Below the pieces are notes generated by a model, which made no database searches, had not been told where the DNA came from, and saw only the letters and a program-made list of their open reading frames with translations. Positions 18,519-27,472 of a stretch of 64,000 nt of DNA are shown here, one piece after another. Made by a program: the position numbers and the translations under genes. Position 1 is the stretch's first letter; every line of letters begins with the position of its first letter. The DNA comes from Colwellia sp. PAMC 21821 (GTDB taxonomy: Bacteria; Pseudomonadota; Gammaproteobacteria; Enterobacterales; Alteromonadaceae), in NCBI RefSeq assembly GCF_002077175.1, contig NZ_CP014943.1:2852001-2916000 (forward strand), read 5' to 3'.

Positions 18519-19280
18519 TTGAATAACGTTAACGAAAGAGACTTATGCTATACATTCACGCTAAAGTTGTCGATATGGGCACTGTTTTTCGGCTTTTCTT
18601 TAAATGTACAAGCAGAAATAGCACACGCAAAAATTCGCATTGTCACCGAGCATTTAGCGCCGTTCCAAATCAGTGATAATCATGAGTTGGTCGGTGGTAT
18701 TGTTGGCATCGAAATACAGCAACTATTAGATAAAATTTTACCTGAAAACATTATCGAAGTTTTACCTTGGGCACGTGCATATCAAATTGCATTAGAAAGG
18801 CCAAATACTATTATATTTTCTATGGTTAGAACGCCAGATCGAGAAGATAAGTTTATTTGGATCGGTAAAGTAGCCCAAGTATCCACAGAGCTGATAGCTT
18901 TGAAAACTAGTCAGTTAAAGCCTATTGAACTACTGTCAGAGCTTAGTGGTATTCAAATTGGGGTTAAACGTTACGATGCCATTGCTAACTTTCCTGTTGA
19001 TAAAAGATTTGAATTTGATAAGAATTTAGTTGAAATTATGAATACTTTTTCGACGCTGAAGATGTTAGAAAAGCGCAGAATAGACGTCATTCCGTCTAAC
19101 CAGCCGGTAATCGAATTTTATTGTAAACAAAGCGGATGTAAAAATTCAGACTTTAAAACGATTTACACCTTAAAAGAGCTCTCAGAAGAGTTCTATCTAG
19201 CAGTAAGCTTAGGCACAGAAGAAAGTTTAGTTAAACAACTCCGAGCTGAATTTCCTACGTTAGGCTTCCCTGTTCAATAA
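18519..19280 (+). CDS. Orphan periplasmic solute-binding protein (SBP_bac_3-like)
   Basis: A 253-residue exported protein with a signal peptide ending in VQA at about residue 32. The body follows the extracellular solute-binding protein family 3 layout: IRIVTEHLAPFQISDNHELVGGI at the mature N-terminus, GIEIQQLLDKIL, then an aromatic WARAYQIALERPN. No ABC permease or ATPase lies nearby. Many Alteromonadales carry such orphan copies, which may serve sensing. The start is TTG, supported by AAGGCGG just upstream and by the absence of any ATG before the signal peptide. The ligand is unknown. Confidence 0.7.
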   Translation: MNNVNERDLCYTFTLKLSIWALFFGFSLNVQAEIAHAKIRIVTEHLAPFQISDNHELVGGIVGIEIQQLLDKILPENIIEVLPWARAYQIALERPNTIIFSMVRTPDREDKFIWIGKVAQVSTELIALKTSQLKPIELLSELSGIQIGVKRYDAIANFPVDKRFEFDKNLVEIMNTFSTLKMLEKRRIDVIPSNQPVIEFYCKQSGCKNSDFKTIYTLKELSEEFYLAVSLGTEESLVKQLRAEFPTLGFPVQ

Positions 19281-19411
19281 CAATTATAACTGTAACTTTG
19301 AACCAACCAGCCAGTGTAAATACTCAGCGCTACTATTTCGAGACTTATACTAGACTCTAGCTACGCACTAAAATCCATTTCAGTGCGGCATTGATTTACC
19401 TTTCATTCTAC

Positions 19412-20752
19412 TTACTTGGGTTTAATAAGTAATAATGCAGTTTGCCGACCATTGAGATACCAGACACCAGATTGATCAAATATTGCATCTTCCTCGAGCA
19501 TTATTCTAATTTTTTTTTGCCATGGCTCGATGTACACCGCATTGTTCAACTCAATAGAATAGGCGGTATTTAAATGCAGAGGATAGTCACCAGTGCCCAT
19601 TACACCACCTTGAGAATCCCACATACCCAATGTTGTGCCTGCCGCATGACCATGATAGCCAAGAGGGTGAGTGTAAATAGTAGGTTTTAAGCCTTGTGAA
19701 ATTGCGCTTTTACGAGCACGTTTTAATACTTCATTTCCGGTGCGGCCCAGCAAAAACTGTTCAGTAAACAGATCTTGCAGTTGATTGCCTGAGGCGAATG
19801 CTTGTTGCAAAAATACCGGCGCTTTATTTTCGCCAGTTTTAAGTACATAAGCATGTTGTTGGGTATCAGTGTTAAGTCGTAAATAAGTAATACCAAAATC
19901 TACATGCAGAAGATCTCCAGGGGTAATAATTTGTTTATCATAGCCATTAGTAAAGCTAGATTCATGATCAAATACGACCGCATCACTACGTTGTATCGAC
20001 ACACTTGGGTGGAACCAAGTTTGTAGTTTTAGCTCTCTAACACGCTCTCTAAGCCACCAAGCTACATCATCTGTTGTGGTTTGATTCGGTGTTATTACTT
20101 TATTTGAAAACGCTTCTGCTATTATGTCATGGGCTATTTTTACAATGCCTTTGTATGCCGCAATTTCAGCAGGGATCCGCTGTTCTAGCCAAGCAACAGC
20201 TAACGGCTCAGCCGAAACCAGTTTTGTTTTATATTGGCTGGGTAAATGGGCGAGTAAATTTTCTTTGTCGGTTGCGACAAGTCCATCAGCATGCGCCCAA
20301 TGCGTTGACTGGTTTATACCAATAGTGTTGGGATTATATTTAGCAATTAAATCGACCAGTGCTAACCATTGATTCGGTTGTTTTGCTTTATCCCAAGCTT
20401 TTTCGAAAACACTACCAACCTTGTAAGGGGCTATCGCATGTGCGCCAACGCTACCATCTTTCTTACGGGCAAAAACAAGTATGGTGGTACGACGAGCTGA
20501 TATCCATGTCGCAGGTAATAGGGTTTTAATAATGGGGTCTTCATTGTATTCGCGGCTGATAATAAGCCACATATCGATATTATGTTCATTCATCAACTTT
20601 GGTAGCAGTTGTTCGACACGCTGACTAGTTATGTGGTCGATAAATTCAGCTCGTTCGCGCATCGGCAATATCGAATCTGCTAAATTTGATGCGTTAGCGG
20701 GTAGAGTAAAGCTGATTATATTGATTAAGAAAACTATAAAGAGATAGCGCAA
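19412..20752 (-). CDS. M24-family metallopeptidase (Xaa-Pro aminopeptidase-like), exported
   Basis: A predicted dinuclear-metal aminopeptidase of 446 residues with a signal peptide (residues 1-22, cleavage after ANA), so it is probably periplasmic. The pita-bread fold metal ligands are recognisable: Asp in HVDFG, the next Asp in RLNTDTQ, His in HPLGYHGHAAG, Glu in YSIELNNAVYIEPW and Glu in IMLEEDAIF. The start is TTG at 20752, preceded by TAGGAG six bases away, with no ATG before residue 30. It stands alone, convergent with the solute-binding protein gene. Its natural peptide substrate is not evident. Annotation as X-Pro dipeptidase/aminopeptidase is by family. Confidence 0.85.
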   Translation of the reverse strand: MRYLFIVFLINIISFTLPANASNLADSILPMRERAEFIDHITSQRVEQLLPKLMNEHNIDMWLIISREYNEDPIIKTLLPATWISARRTTILVFARKKDGSVGAHAIAPYKVGSVFEKAWDKAKQPNQWLALVDLIAKYNPNTIGINQSTHWAHADGLVATDKENLLAHLPSQYKTKLVSAEPLAVAWLEQRIPAEIAAYKGIVKIAHDIIAEAFSNKVITPNQTTTDDVAWWLRERVRELKLQTWFHPSVSIQRSDAVVFDHESSFTNGYDKQIITPGDLLHVDFGITYLRLNTDTQQHAYVLKTGENKAPVFLQQAFASGNQLQDLFTEQFLLGRTGNEVLKRARKSAISQGLKPTIYTHPLGYHGHAAGTTLGMWDSQGGVMGTGDYPLHLNTAYSIELNNAVYIEPWQKKIRIMLEEDAIFDQSGVWYLNGRQTALLLIKPK

Positions 20753-21035
20753 AATTAACTCCTATTAATAATTAGGCTGATATTGGTAAGCGTTAAGTTA
20801 CTTTTTTTATAGATAATTTACCAGTAAACCTAAAATGTTTATCAAGTGAGGCATGGTATAACTCAGTAGTATTATGGCCATTTTAGATTTCGAAATAACA
20901 CGCTATACAAAGCCTGAATGATCTTAATTAATGATTGGTTTAGCAAATCTAGCTTGCTTTTTTCAGTTGTCTAAAAGTACTTAGCAAGGCCATGCTTGAA
21001 GTTAATCTAGCTTGGCCTAAGCCGTGACCGTTGCT

Positions 21036-22226
21036 TTAAAACTTAGCGCCAACCCAAAGCCAAACTTTATCCGTGTCAACTTTTCCTGCAGTTGAATCAC
21101 CTGCTGAATAAGCCGCGTACTTTATACCCGCAGTATATTTTTTCGCAAACTTCTTCGTGTAAATCGCGTTAATTTCGGTCCCTAAATCATCAACGCTCTC
21201 TGTTGCTTCGTCAGCAGAAAAATCATGTACGGCAACTGTCCAGCCGCCGCCAAATGCTTTACCCGAAATTGAGGCATATAAATCGACCAAGCCTTCTTGC
21301 TGTGTGCCTAAAAACTGATCTGACCAACCATTGAATTTATGCAGTGTCGCTAGTGGTGTCGAAAAACCGTACATTGCATCATCACTACCCAGTATTTCAG
21401 CGCCTAATTTAAGCGTTACAGTGTCAAAATTGTATCCAGCTTCAACAGCTATATAGCTTGCAGAATAGTCAGTTGCTCCACTTTCAAAGTCTTGAGTGGC
21501 AAATTCAGCATAATATGAAAGCTTATCTTTTTTACCTTTAAAGCTGACACCAAAAGTGTCTAAACCGTTTGACGTGCCTTCATCAACTTCTAATAAATAG
21601 CTGTAGGCTGTTAGTTGGCCAACACTGGTTTTGTAGCTAATGTTAAGTAGGTGATCTTTAGCATGCAGATCTTTTACATCGGCAAATATACGATTACGTT
21701 TATTAATATAGCTATAGTTTACTTTTATATTTTCTGATGCGTTATAGAGCAGTGTTGCGGCATCAAAGGTTTGTCTGTCTTGACGCCAACCAACATGGCC
21801 GACATAGCGATGATTATCTAAAGTTAGCACTTGGCGACCAAGTTTAGCGATAAATTTACCTTGTTTGTATTGCACATAGGCTTGGTCTAATTCTGTGGTT
21901 TCTGGATCAGCAATTATCGAGTATTGCGTATTGCTACCTACAGTGTCGTTATAGTCGTTTACGCCTGCTATTTGTCGAGAATCTTCAAACTCTACTACAC
22001 CCGAAAAACCATTATAATTTACACTGGTGTAATTTAACCGCGTTCGTAATGTTAAAGCTGAGGCATCTTTACTGCTATTATCTTGATCAACTGCTTCATA
22101 GCGTAAGTTCAGGTCTATATTGGTTCTAGCTTGGTTTTCAAGCTCATTGTATGCGTTGGCGTTAACACAAGTGCCTGCTAATAAAATCAGCGCAGTTCGC
22201 GTTGAAATCTTTACTACTGATTGCAT
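21036..22226 (-). CDS. Alginate_exp-type outer-membrane porin
   Basis: A 396-residue protein with a signal peptide (about residues 1-25) and a beta-barrel ending in VWLWVGAKF, with the C-terminal phenylalanine typical of outer-membrane barrels. The segment LGRQVLTLDNHRYVGHVGWRQD is characteristic of the alginate-export/porin family (also met in AlgE-like and nitrate-linked porins). A good sigma-54 promoter lies about 70 bases upstream (22298-22313), and the gene directly follows nirD on the same strand after 334 bases. A role in nitrate or nitrite uptake across the outer membrane is inferred from this setting. Alginate export is unlikely, as no alginate genes are present. Confidence 0.75.
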   Translation of the reverse strand: MQSVVKISTRTALILLAGTCVNANAYNELENQARTNIDLNLRYEAVDQDNSSKDASALTLRTRLNYTSVNYNGFSGVVEFEDSRQIAGVNDYNDTVGSNTQYSIIADPETTELDQAYVQYKQGKFIAKLGRQVLTLDNHRYVGHVGWRQDRQTFDAATLLYNASENIKVNYSYINKRNRIFADVKDLHAKDHLLNISYKTSVGQLTAYSYLLEVDEGTSNGLDTFGVSFKGKKDKLSYYAEFATQDFESGATDYSASYIAVEAGYNFDTVTLKLGAEILGSDDAMYGFSTPLATLHKFNGWSDQFLGTQQEGLVDLYASISGKAFGGGWTVAVHDFSADEATESVDDLGTEINAIYTKKFAKKYTAGIKYAAYSAGDSTAGKVDTDKVWLWVGAKF

Positions 22227-22297
22227 GGTTTATCCCTTAATTTTTTATTCTCAATGTAGGCTAATGAATTAAATAAAATGGTACATGACCGTAAGGT

Positions 22298-22313
22298 AGC
22301 AGCATTCATGCCA
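22298..22313 (-). promoter_or_regulatory. Predicted sigma-54 promoter of the porin gene
   Basis: Minus-strand sequence TGGCATGAATGCTGCT has GG and GC ten bases apart as required for -24/-12 elements. The predicted start is about 60 bases upstream of the porin ATG. No NtrC box was found upstream, so the activator is unclear. Confidence 0.55.
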
Positions 22314-22498
22314 CTATATAAAAGCTATGCTTATCAGTTTATTATGAATTTTTTGCTGTTAAATTAAGGTGTGGATTGTAATGTTTTGATGCAAGGCTGC
22401 CCCAATATAAACACTGAGTTTATTTGGCCTTTTTAGGGCTAGTTAGTGCTTTATATAAAAATGAATGGAGAGTTAACTTTTTCATCTGATTTTTGTCA

Positions 22499-22533
22499 TA
22501 AAAAAACCTCAACTCAGTCGCCCAAATTGAGGT
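22499..22533 (-). terminator. nirBD terminator
   Basis: On the minus strand ACCTCAA (22527-22533) pairs with TTGAGGT (22506-22512) and is followed by a run of seven T residues. It lies 28 bases after the nirD stop. Confidence 0.75.
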
Positions 22534-22560
22534 GTTTAAAGCATTGTATCTGTTAAATAC

Positions 22561-22896
22561 TTAACCAAATATTTCTAGCTTTCCATCAGCTATACGTGTT
22601 TCGTATGTCTGAATGGCGAAGTCATCGTTATCTAAACAGGCACCAGAGTGTAAAACAAAACGTTGTTTTAATAATGGTGAGGCTACGTAAATATCGCCTT
22701 TAGTTTCACCAATTAACCCACGATATAAAACATTTGCTTTACCGAAGGGGTCAAAGTTAGAAACGGCATATACTTTGTCATTGCCAACCTGAAATAAAGC
22801 GACTTGCTCTTGGTTTGCTAATAACGCACAAACGCCTGAATTTTTCACTAAATCGCTTGTTGGGCAGATGGTTTGCCAGCTATTTTCTGTTGTCAT
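22561..22896 (-). CDS. nirD: Assimilatory nitrite reductase small subunit NirD
   Basis: The small subunit of NADH-dependent nitrite reductase, which works with NirB to reduce nitrite to ammonium in the cytoplasm. The 111-residue protein has the Rieske-like fold of NirD but lacks the Cys/His cluster ligands, as is normal for NirD. The N-terminal CPTSDLVKNSGVCALL and the ISNFDPFGKANV-type loop (here AVSNFDPFGKANVLYRG) are family marks. It starts 30 bases after nirB with AGGAAAATACC before the ATG, so both are on one transcript ending at the terminator at 22499. Confidence 0.93.
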   Translation of the reverse strand: MTTENSWQTICPTSDLVKNSGVCALLANQEQVALFQVGNDKVYAVSNFDPFGKANVLYRGLIGETKGDIYVASPLLKQRFVLHSGACLDNDDFAIQTYETRIADGKLEIFG

Positions 22897-22925
22897 GGTA
22901 TTTTCCTTTCTCGTTCGTAAACTTT

Positions 22926-25469
22926 TTATGCAAGCGTTAAGTCAACTGCTTGGATTTTAACACCGTATTTTTTCTCTTCATCCTTAGCCGGACGAATTTG
23001 CTCACGCTCAGTAACGAATTCAATATTGCCATCGATAGCATCTGAGTTTACAAATTGGCGGAAACGTTTTAATTGTTCTTCACTTTCAATGGTGGTTTTC
23101 CACTCACATTGATAGGTGTCGACAACATTTTGCATTTGCCTTTCTAACTCATCATTAATACCTAAATGGTCATCTTTAACAATTTTTTCCATATAAGGTA
23201 AACCACCCTCTAGGTTTTCTAACCAAACTGAAGTACGGGTTAATCGATCGGCTGTGCGTACGTAGAACATTAAGTAGCGGTCAATATATTTAATCAGTGT
23301 TTCATCATCTAAATCAGTGGCAAATAAGTCACCATGGCGAGGTTTCATACCACCATTACCACTAACGTATAAGTTCCAGCCATTTTCTGTCGCGATTATG
23401 CCAATATCTTTACTTTGCGCTTCAGCACACTCACGAGTACAACCCGAAACAGCAAACTTAATTTTGTGTGGTGAACGCAAGCCTTTATAACGATCTTCTA
23501 ATCGAATAGCCATGGCCATGCTGTCTTGTTGGCCATATCTACACCAAGTGCTACCCACACAAGATTTAACCGTACGCAACGATTTACCATAGGCATGACC
23601 TGTTTCCATGCCTGCATCAATCAAGCGTTTCCATATAGCCGGTAGTTGGTCGACACGTGCACCAAATAAATCAATACGTTGGCCACCCGTTACCTTAGTG
23701 TAAAGGTTGTATTCTTTAGCTACTTCACCAATAACAATTAATTTATCTGGTGTTACTTCACCACCAGGCATGCGAGGAACAACAGAGTATGTGCCGTCTT
23801 TTTGCATGTTGCCTAGGAAGATATCGTTGGTGTCTTGTAGCGAAACATGGTCTGGTTTTAAAATGTAGTCGTTCCATACCGAAGCAAGAATAGAGGCAGC
23901 AGCCGGTTTACATATTTCACAACCTAAACCTGAACCGTGTTTTTCAACTAACACGCCAAAGTTTTTAATTTGTTCGGCTTGCACAATATGAAATAGCTCA
24001 ACACGGCTGTAGGCAAAATGCTCACAAAGATCTGTGCTGATTTCAACGCCACGTTTTTCTAGCTCGTGATCGGTAACTTTCTTTAATAAGGCAGCACAAC
24101 CACCACAACCTGTAGCGGCTTGTGTTGAAGACTTAACTTGACCAACATCAACTGCACCACAATCAATTGCAGCAATAATGTCGCCTTTAGTGACGTTTAA
24201 GCATGAACATATCGTTGCGGTATCGGGTAAGGCATCAACACCTAATGTAGGCTTTTCACCTGAACTTGGTAAAATTAACCCGTCTGGGTTTTCAGGTAGT
24301 TCAATACCATTTAAGGCGTATTGTAATAATGAGTCGTATTCACTGGTATCACCAACTAATACCGCACCGATTAATTCTTTACCGTCTGGGCTAACGACAA
24401 TTTTTTTATAAATTTGGTCAGGTTGGTTAGAGTAAACATAGCTTTTACATCCTTCGGTTCGCGCATGAGCATCGCCAATTGACCCTACGTCCATCCCCAT
24501 TAACTTCAACTTAGTGCTCATATCAGCACCGGTGAATTGTTGCACTCCGCCAATAATGTTATCGGCAGTAACCTTGGCCATGGTGTAACCTGGTGCAACT
24601 AAACCGAAAATGAAGTTATTCCATAAAGCACACTCACCAATGGCGTAAATGCTGTCGTCAGAGGTTTTACAGTTGTTATCAACAACAATACCGCCACGTT
24701 CGCCAACCGCTAAGTCAAATTCACGTGCTAAGTTGTCGTATGGGCGAATACCCGCAGAAAATAAAATAACGTCAGTTTCTAAATGCGTGCCATCAGCAAA
24801 ATTCATCCGGTGAACACATTCTTCGCCGTCGACAATTTCGCTGGTTGCTTTTTGGGTATGCACCTGAACACCAATGCCTTCGATCATTGAACGAAGTAAA
24901 GCGCCGCCGTCTTGGTCTAATTGAACGCCCATCAGTTGTGGAGCAAATTCAACTACGTGTGTTTGTAAACCTAATTCTTTAAGTGCGTTAGCGGCTTCTA
25001 ACCCTAATAAACCACCGCCAACCACAACACCGACTTTACCGGCTTTAGCTGACGCTTGAATATCGTCCAAATCTTGAATAGTACGATAAACCAAACAATG
25101 CTCACGTTCTTTCCCTGGAATAGGTGGAACAAAGGGATATGAACCCGTGGCCATTACTAGCTTGTCGTAAGCGTAAGTTTCGCCAGCTTCAGTGGTAACC
25201 GTTTTCGCTGCTTTATCAATGTTAATGACTTTCGCGTTAGTGAAAAATCTAACACCAATTTCGTTGTAATATGCAGGCGAGGTCATAGCTAAATCTTCAG
25301 CAGTTTTTCCAGAAAAATACTCTGATAAATGAACACGGTCATAAGCTAAACGATCTTCAGCTGATAATACTGTAATTTCATAGCCTTCATGTTTAGCCAT
25401 TTCATCAACAAAGTGATGGCCAACCATGCCATTACCAACGACGACGATTTTTCGAGGTTGTGTGTTCAT
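22926..25469 (-). CDS. nirB: Assimilatory nitrite reductase large subunit NirB
   Basis: It reduces nitrite to ammonium with NADH, a siroheme and a [4Fe-4S] cluster. The 847-residue protein has an N-terminal FAD/NAD domain (VVGNGMVGHHF at about residue 10; VGVVVGGGLLGLEAA at about 145), BFD-like [2Fe-2S] domains with CSCLNV and CGGC cysteines (about 420-490), then ferredoxin-like and siroheme domains. The siroheme cluster cysteines are in CVGSTWC and CTREC (about 640-680). The ATG at 25469, after TTGGAAAAT, is preferred over the in-frame TTG at 25478. A sigma-54 promoter and an NtrC-type box lie upstream. Confidence 0.95.
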   Translation of the reverse strand: MNTQPRKIVVVGNGMVGHHFVDEMAKHEGYEITVLSAEDRLAYDRVHLSEYFSGKTAEDLAMTSPAYYNEIGVRFFTNAKVINIDKAAKTVTTEAGETYAYDKLVMATGSYPFVPPIPGKEREHCLVYRTIQDLDDIQASAKAGKVGVVVGGGLLGLEAANALKELGLQTHVVEFAPQLMGVQLDQDGGALLRSMIEGIGVQVHTQKATSEIVDGEECVHRMNFADGTHLETDVILFSAGIRPYDNLAREFDLAVGERGGIVVDNNCKTSDDSIYAIGECALWNNFIFGLVAPGYTMAKVTADNIIGGVQQFTGADMSTKLKLMGMDVGSIGDAHARTEGCKSYVYSNQPDQIYKKIVVSPDGKELIGAVLVGDTSEYDSLLQYALNGIELPENPDGLILPSSGEKPTLGVDALPDTATICSCLNVTKGDIIAAIDCGAVDVGQVKSSTQAATGCGGCAALLKKVTDHELEKRGVEISTDLCEHFAYSRVELFHIVQAEQIKNFGVLVEKHGSGLGCEICKPAAASILASVWNDYILKPDHVSLQDTNDIFLGNMQKDGTYSVVPRMPGGEVTPDKLIVIGEVAKEYNLYTKVTGGQRIDLFGARVDQLPAIWKRLIDAGMETGHAYGKSLRTVKSCVGSTWCRYGQQDSMAMAIRLEDRYKGLRSPHKIKFAVSGCTRECAEAQSKDIGIIATENGWNLYVSGNGGMKPRHGDLFATDLDDETLIKYIDRYLMFYVRTADRLTRTSVWLENLEGGLPYMEKIVKDDHLGINDELERQMQNVVDTYQCEWKTTIESEEQLKRFRQFVNSDAIDGNIEFVTEREQIRPAKDEEKKYGVKIQAVDLTLA

Positions 25470-25532
25470 ATTTTCCAATCCTATTGCTTTAAATTACCGC
25501 TGTATTAGCGGAACTAGATAATGACTTAGTGA

Positions 25533-25549
25533 TTGCAATAAACGAACCA
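25533..25549 (-). promoter_or_regulatory. Predicted sigma-54 promoter of nirBD
   Basis: Minus-strand TGGTTCGTTTATTGCAA has the -24 GG and -12 GC separated by exactly ten bases. The predicted start is about 55 bases before the nirB ATG. The -24 element departs from TGGCAC at two positions. Confidence 0.6.
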
Positions 25550-25634
25550 GATGTTTTTTATCAATATATTCAATGGAATAGGAGTTTTTGTTCTTTCCAG
25601 GGGAGAGGTTTTGCACTATCGTGAAGAAGTTAGC

Positions 25635-25649
25635 GCACCAAGGGTGTGC
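25635..25649. promoter_or_regulatory. NtrC-type binding site upstream of nirBD
   Basis: GCAC-N7-GTGC, matching the dyad of the NtrC consensus, is centred about 118 bases upstream of the predicted nirB start. The symmetry extends outward (TAGC/GCTA), making an 8-bp-arm palindrome. It lies just after the kinase gene's stop, but no T-run follows, which argues against a terminator. Confidence 0.6.
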
Positions 25650-25693
25650 GCTATAAGTATAAGCAGTAAGGAGGTAAGTTAACGTGCGCTAGG

Positions 25694-27466
25694 TTAGTTG
25701 GTCAAAGCTATAATCAGCCCAATAAACAATAACGCTGATACAGATTGCCAAAACAATATGGGGTTACGTTGTAATAAAGGCTGATTTTTATATTCTTCAA
25801 TAGCGTTAAGTCTTGGGTTACTTAAATCAGCAAAGAATTCTGAAAAGGCTTGATAACGCAATTTTGGATTTGCTTCTGTTGCTTTTTGTAAGCTTAAATC
25901 TAACCATAACGGTAACTCAGGTCGAAACTGTTTAATGCTGCGATATTGCATATCTTTATAATCTTTAATCGTTACTTCAGCCCGTTGCATTGGTTTGTAT
26001 GGCAGTTCACCTGAAAGCATTTCATAACAAATAACGCCCAACGAGAATAGGTCACTTTGATTATCTGCTTGCATGTGTAATAAAGTTTCAGGCGCAATAT
26101 AGTTTAACGATCCGAAGGGTACTTCTGCTTTAATTGTTTCTTGGTTTTCATCCAGTGACGCAACAAATACGGTGCCATAATCAATTAATTTAATGTGACC
26201 ATATTGATCGATCATTATGTTGTCTGGTTTTAAATCTCGATGCACTAAATCTAAGCGTTGAAACGCTCGTAATGCGCTAATAACTTGTTTCATTATATCG
26301 CGTACTTGTGCAACGTTTGGTTTGGGGTTGTCATGCAACCATTCACCTAAGGTTTGCCCTTCAAGGTATTCACAGACATGATATAAAAATTGGCTATTTT
26401 GTCTGCCAGGTAGAACACGCATTACGTTACCATGCCTAATGCGCTCGCCAACCCATGCTTCACGCATAAAGCCTTGCAAATAAATAGCATCGTCTGAAAA
26501 ATTAGCTGATGGCGCTTTTAAAACATAAGGTTTATCTGTTTCAACATCGACTACCAGATACAAATGTGAACGAATGCTAGCGTGGATCACTTTTTTAACT
26601 AAGTAGCCATCTAGCTTCTGGCCAACTTTTAATGCCGGAGGAATTGCTTTTGCACTAAAATCACGTTGAATTTCGGCCAGTTTACGGTTGGGCACTGCCT
26701 TAACGTATACTAATAAACAAGTGACATTGTCATTGCTTCCACGTTCAAGTGCAGTTTCAACAATTTTTTTAGACAGGGTTTCTAAATCAGACTTTTCGGG
26801 CGATAACGGCAATGTATCAAAGAGTGCTTTAAAAATAGGTTTTGTTATATAGTCATGAATACCATCACAACTTAGCATATATAAATCGTGCAACTGTAAA
26901 TCAACTTGATGCACATCAACTTCTAATCGATTGTCGGCACCTAAAGCGCGTGTTAATAAAGCCTGTTGCCCCATTTGTTTACGATTATGATCACGTGTAA
27001 TGACTTCCAACTGGCGATGACGATATTTTGTTATTCGGGTGTCACCAACATGAAAGATATAACCCGTGGTTGATTTGGCAATTAGCGCTGAAAATGTCGT
27101 TAACCATTGCGGAGATTTTTCATCGGCTAAACCTTCAACAAAGCCACTTTGTGAATATAACCAGTTATTTAAGCTGGTTAATACTTTTGCTGCAGATTTT
27201 TGTGTTGACCATGTTTCAGGCGTGGCGAGATACTCTTGAATAAATTGAGTTACGGCAAGTTGTGAGGCCTCTGCAGCTTTATTCGCGCTGGAGAGTCCGT
27301 CAGCAATGGCCGCAACTGCGCCTTTAGCCCGTAACTCATGACTTTCAGGAACAATAGCAGCGAAAGCGTCTTGGTTTTCTGCTTTCAAACCTTTAGTAGA
27401 AAAACCGCCGATGCACAATTGCAGATCTGCAACCGTGCTTTGGCATGTTTGAGCTTTACTGATCAT
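25694..27466 (-). CDS. Bifunctional PP2C phosphatase / Ser-Thr protein kinase, membrane-anchored
   Basis: A 590-residue fusion. Residues about 12-250 are a PP2C-type phosphatase (ADGLSSANKAAEAS, HVGDTRITKY, LSCDGIHDY, GSNDNVTCLLV). Residues about 280-550 are a Hanks-type kinase with YVLKAP (lysine), HRDLKPDNIMID (catalytic loop), DYG in place of DFG, APE and the DLFSLGVICYEML helix. A C-terminal hydrophobic helix (about 570-588) would anchor it with both domains in the cytoplasm. It starts 6 bases after narK, so it is co-transcribed with the transporter. Such fusions accompany nitrate assimilation genes in other gammaproteobacteria, for instance Pseudomonas from memory. Control of nitrate uptake is inferred; the target is unknown. 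Confidence 0.88.
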   Translation of the reverse strand: MISKAQTCQSTVADLQLCIGGFSTKGLKAENQDAFAAIVPESHELRAKGAVAAIADGLSSANKAAEASQLAVTQFIQEYLATPETWSTQKSAAKVLTSLNNWLYSQSGFVEGLADEKSPQWLTTFSALIAKSTTGYIFHVGDTRITKYRHRQLEVITRDHNRKQMGQQALLTRALGADNRLEVDVHQVDLQLHDLYMLSCDGIHDYITKPIFKALFDTLPLSPEKSDLETLSKKIVETALERGSNDNVTCLLVYVKAVPNRKLAEIQRDFSAKAIPPALKVGQKLDGYLVKKVIHASIRSHLYLVVDVETDKPYVLKAPSANFSDDAIYLQGFMREAWVGERIRHGNVMRVLPGRQNSQFLYHVCEYLEGQTLGEWLHDNPKPNVAQVRDIMKQVISALRAFQRLDLVHRDLKPDNIMIDQYGHIKLIDYGTVFVASLDENQETIKAEVPFGSLNYIAPETLLHMQADNQSDLFSLGVICYEMLSGELPYKPMQRAEVTIKDYKDMQYRSIKQFRPELPLWLDLSLQKATEANPKLRYQAFSEFFADLSNPRLNAIEEYKNQPLLQRNPILFWQSVSALLFIGLIIALTN

Positions 27467-27472
27467 GTTTTA

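Larger units (their letters stand above)
22227..22560. other. Intergenic region between nirD and the porin gene
   Basis: 334 bases holding the porin's predicted sigma-54 promoter (22298-22313) and the nirBD terminator (22499-22533). No NtrC-type GCAC-N7-GTGC box and no ORF was found. Confidence 0.6.

Noticed and set aside
21036..22226. Porin as an alginate exporter (family name)
   Set aside because: No alginate synthesis or export genes are nearby; the family is broad, and the context is nitrogen assimilation.
25631..25653. Palindrome between the kinase gene and nirB as a terminator
   Set aside because: No T-run on the minus strand after the stem; the GCAC-N7-GTGC spacing and position relative to the sigma-54 promoter fit an NtrC-type site better.
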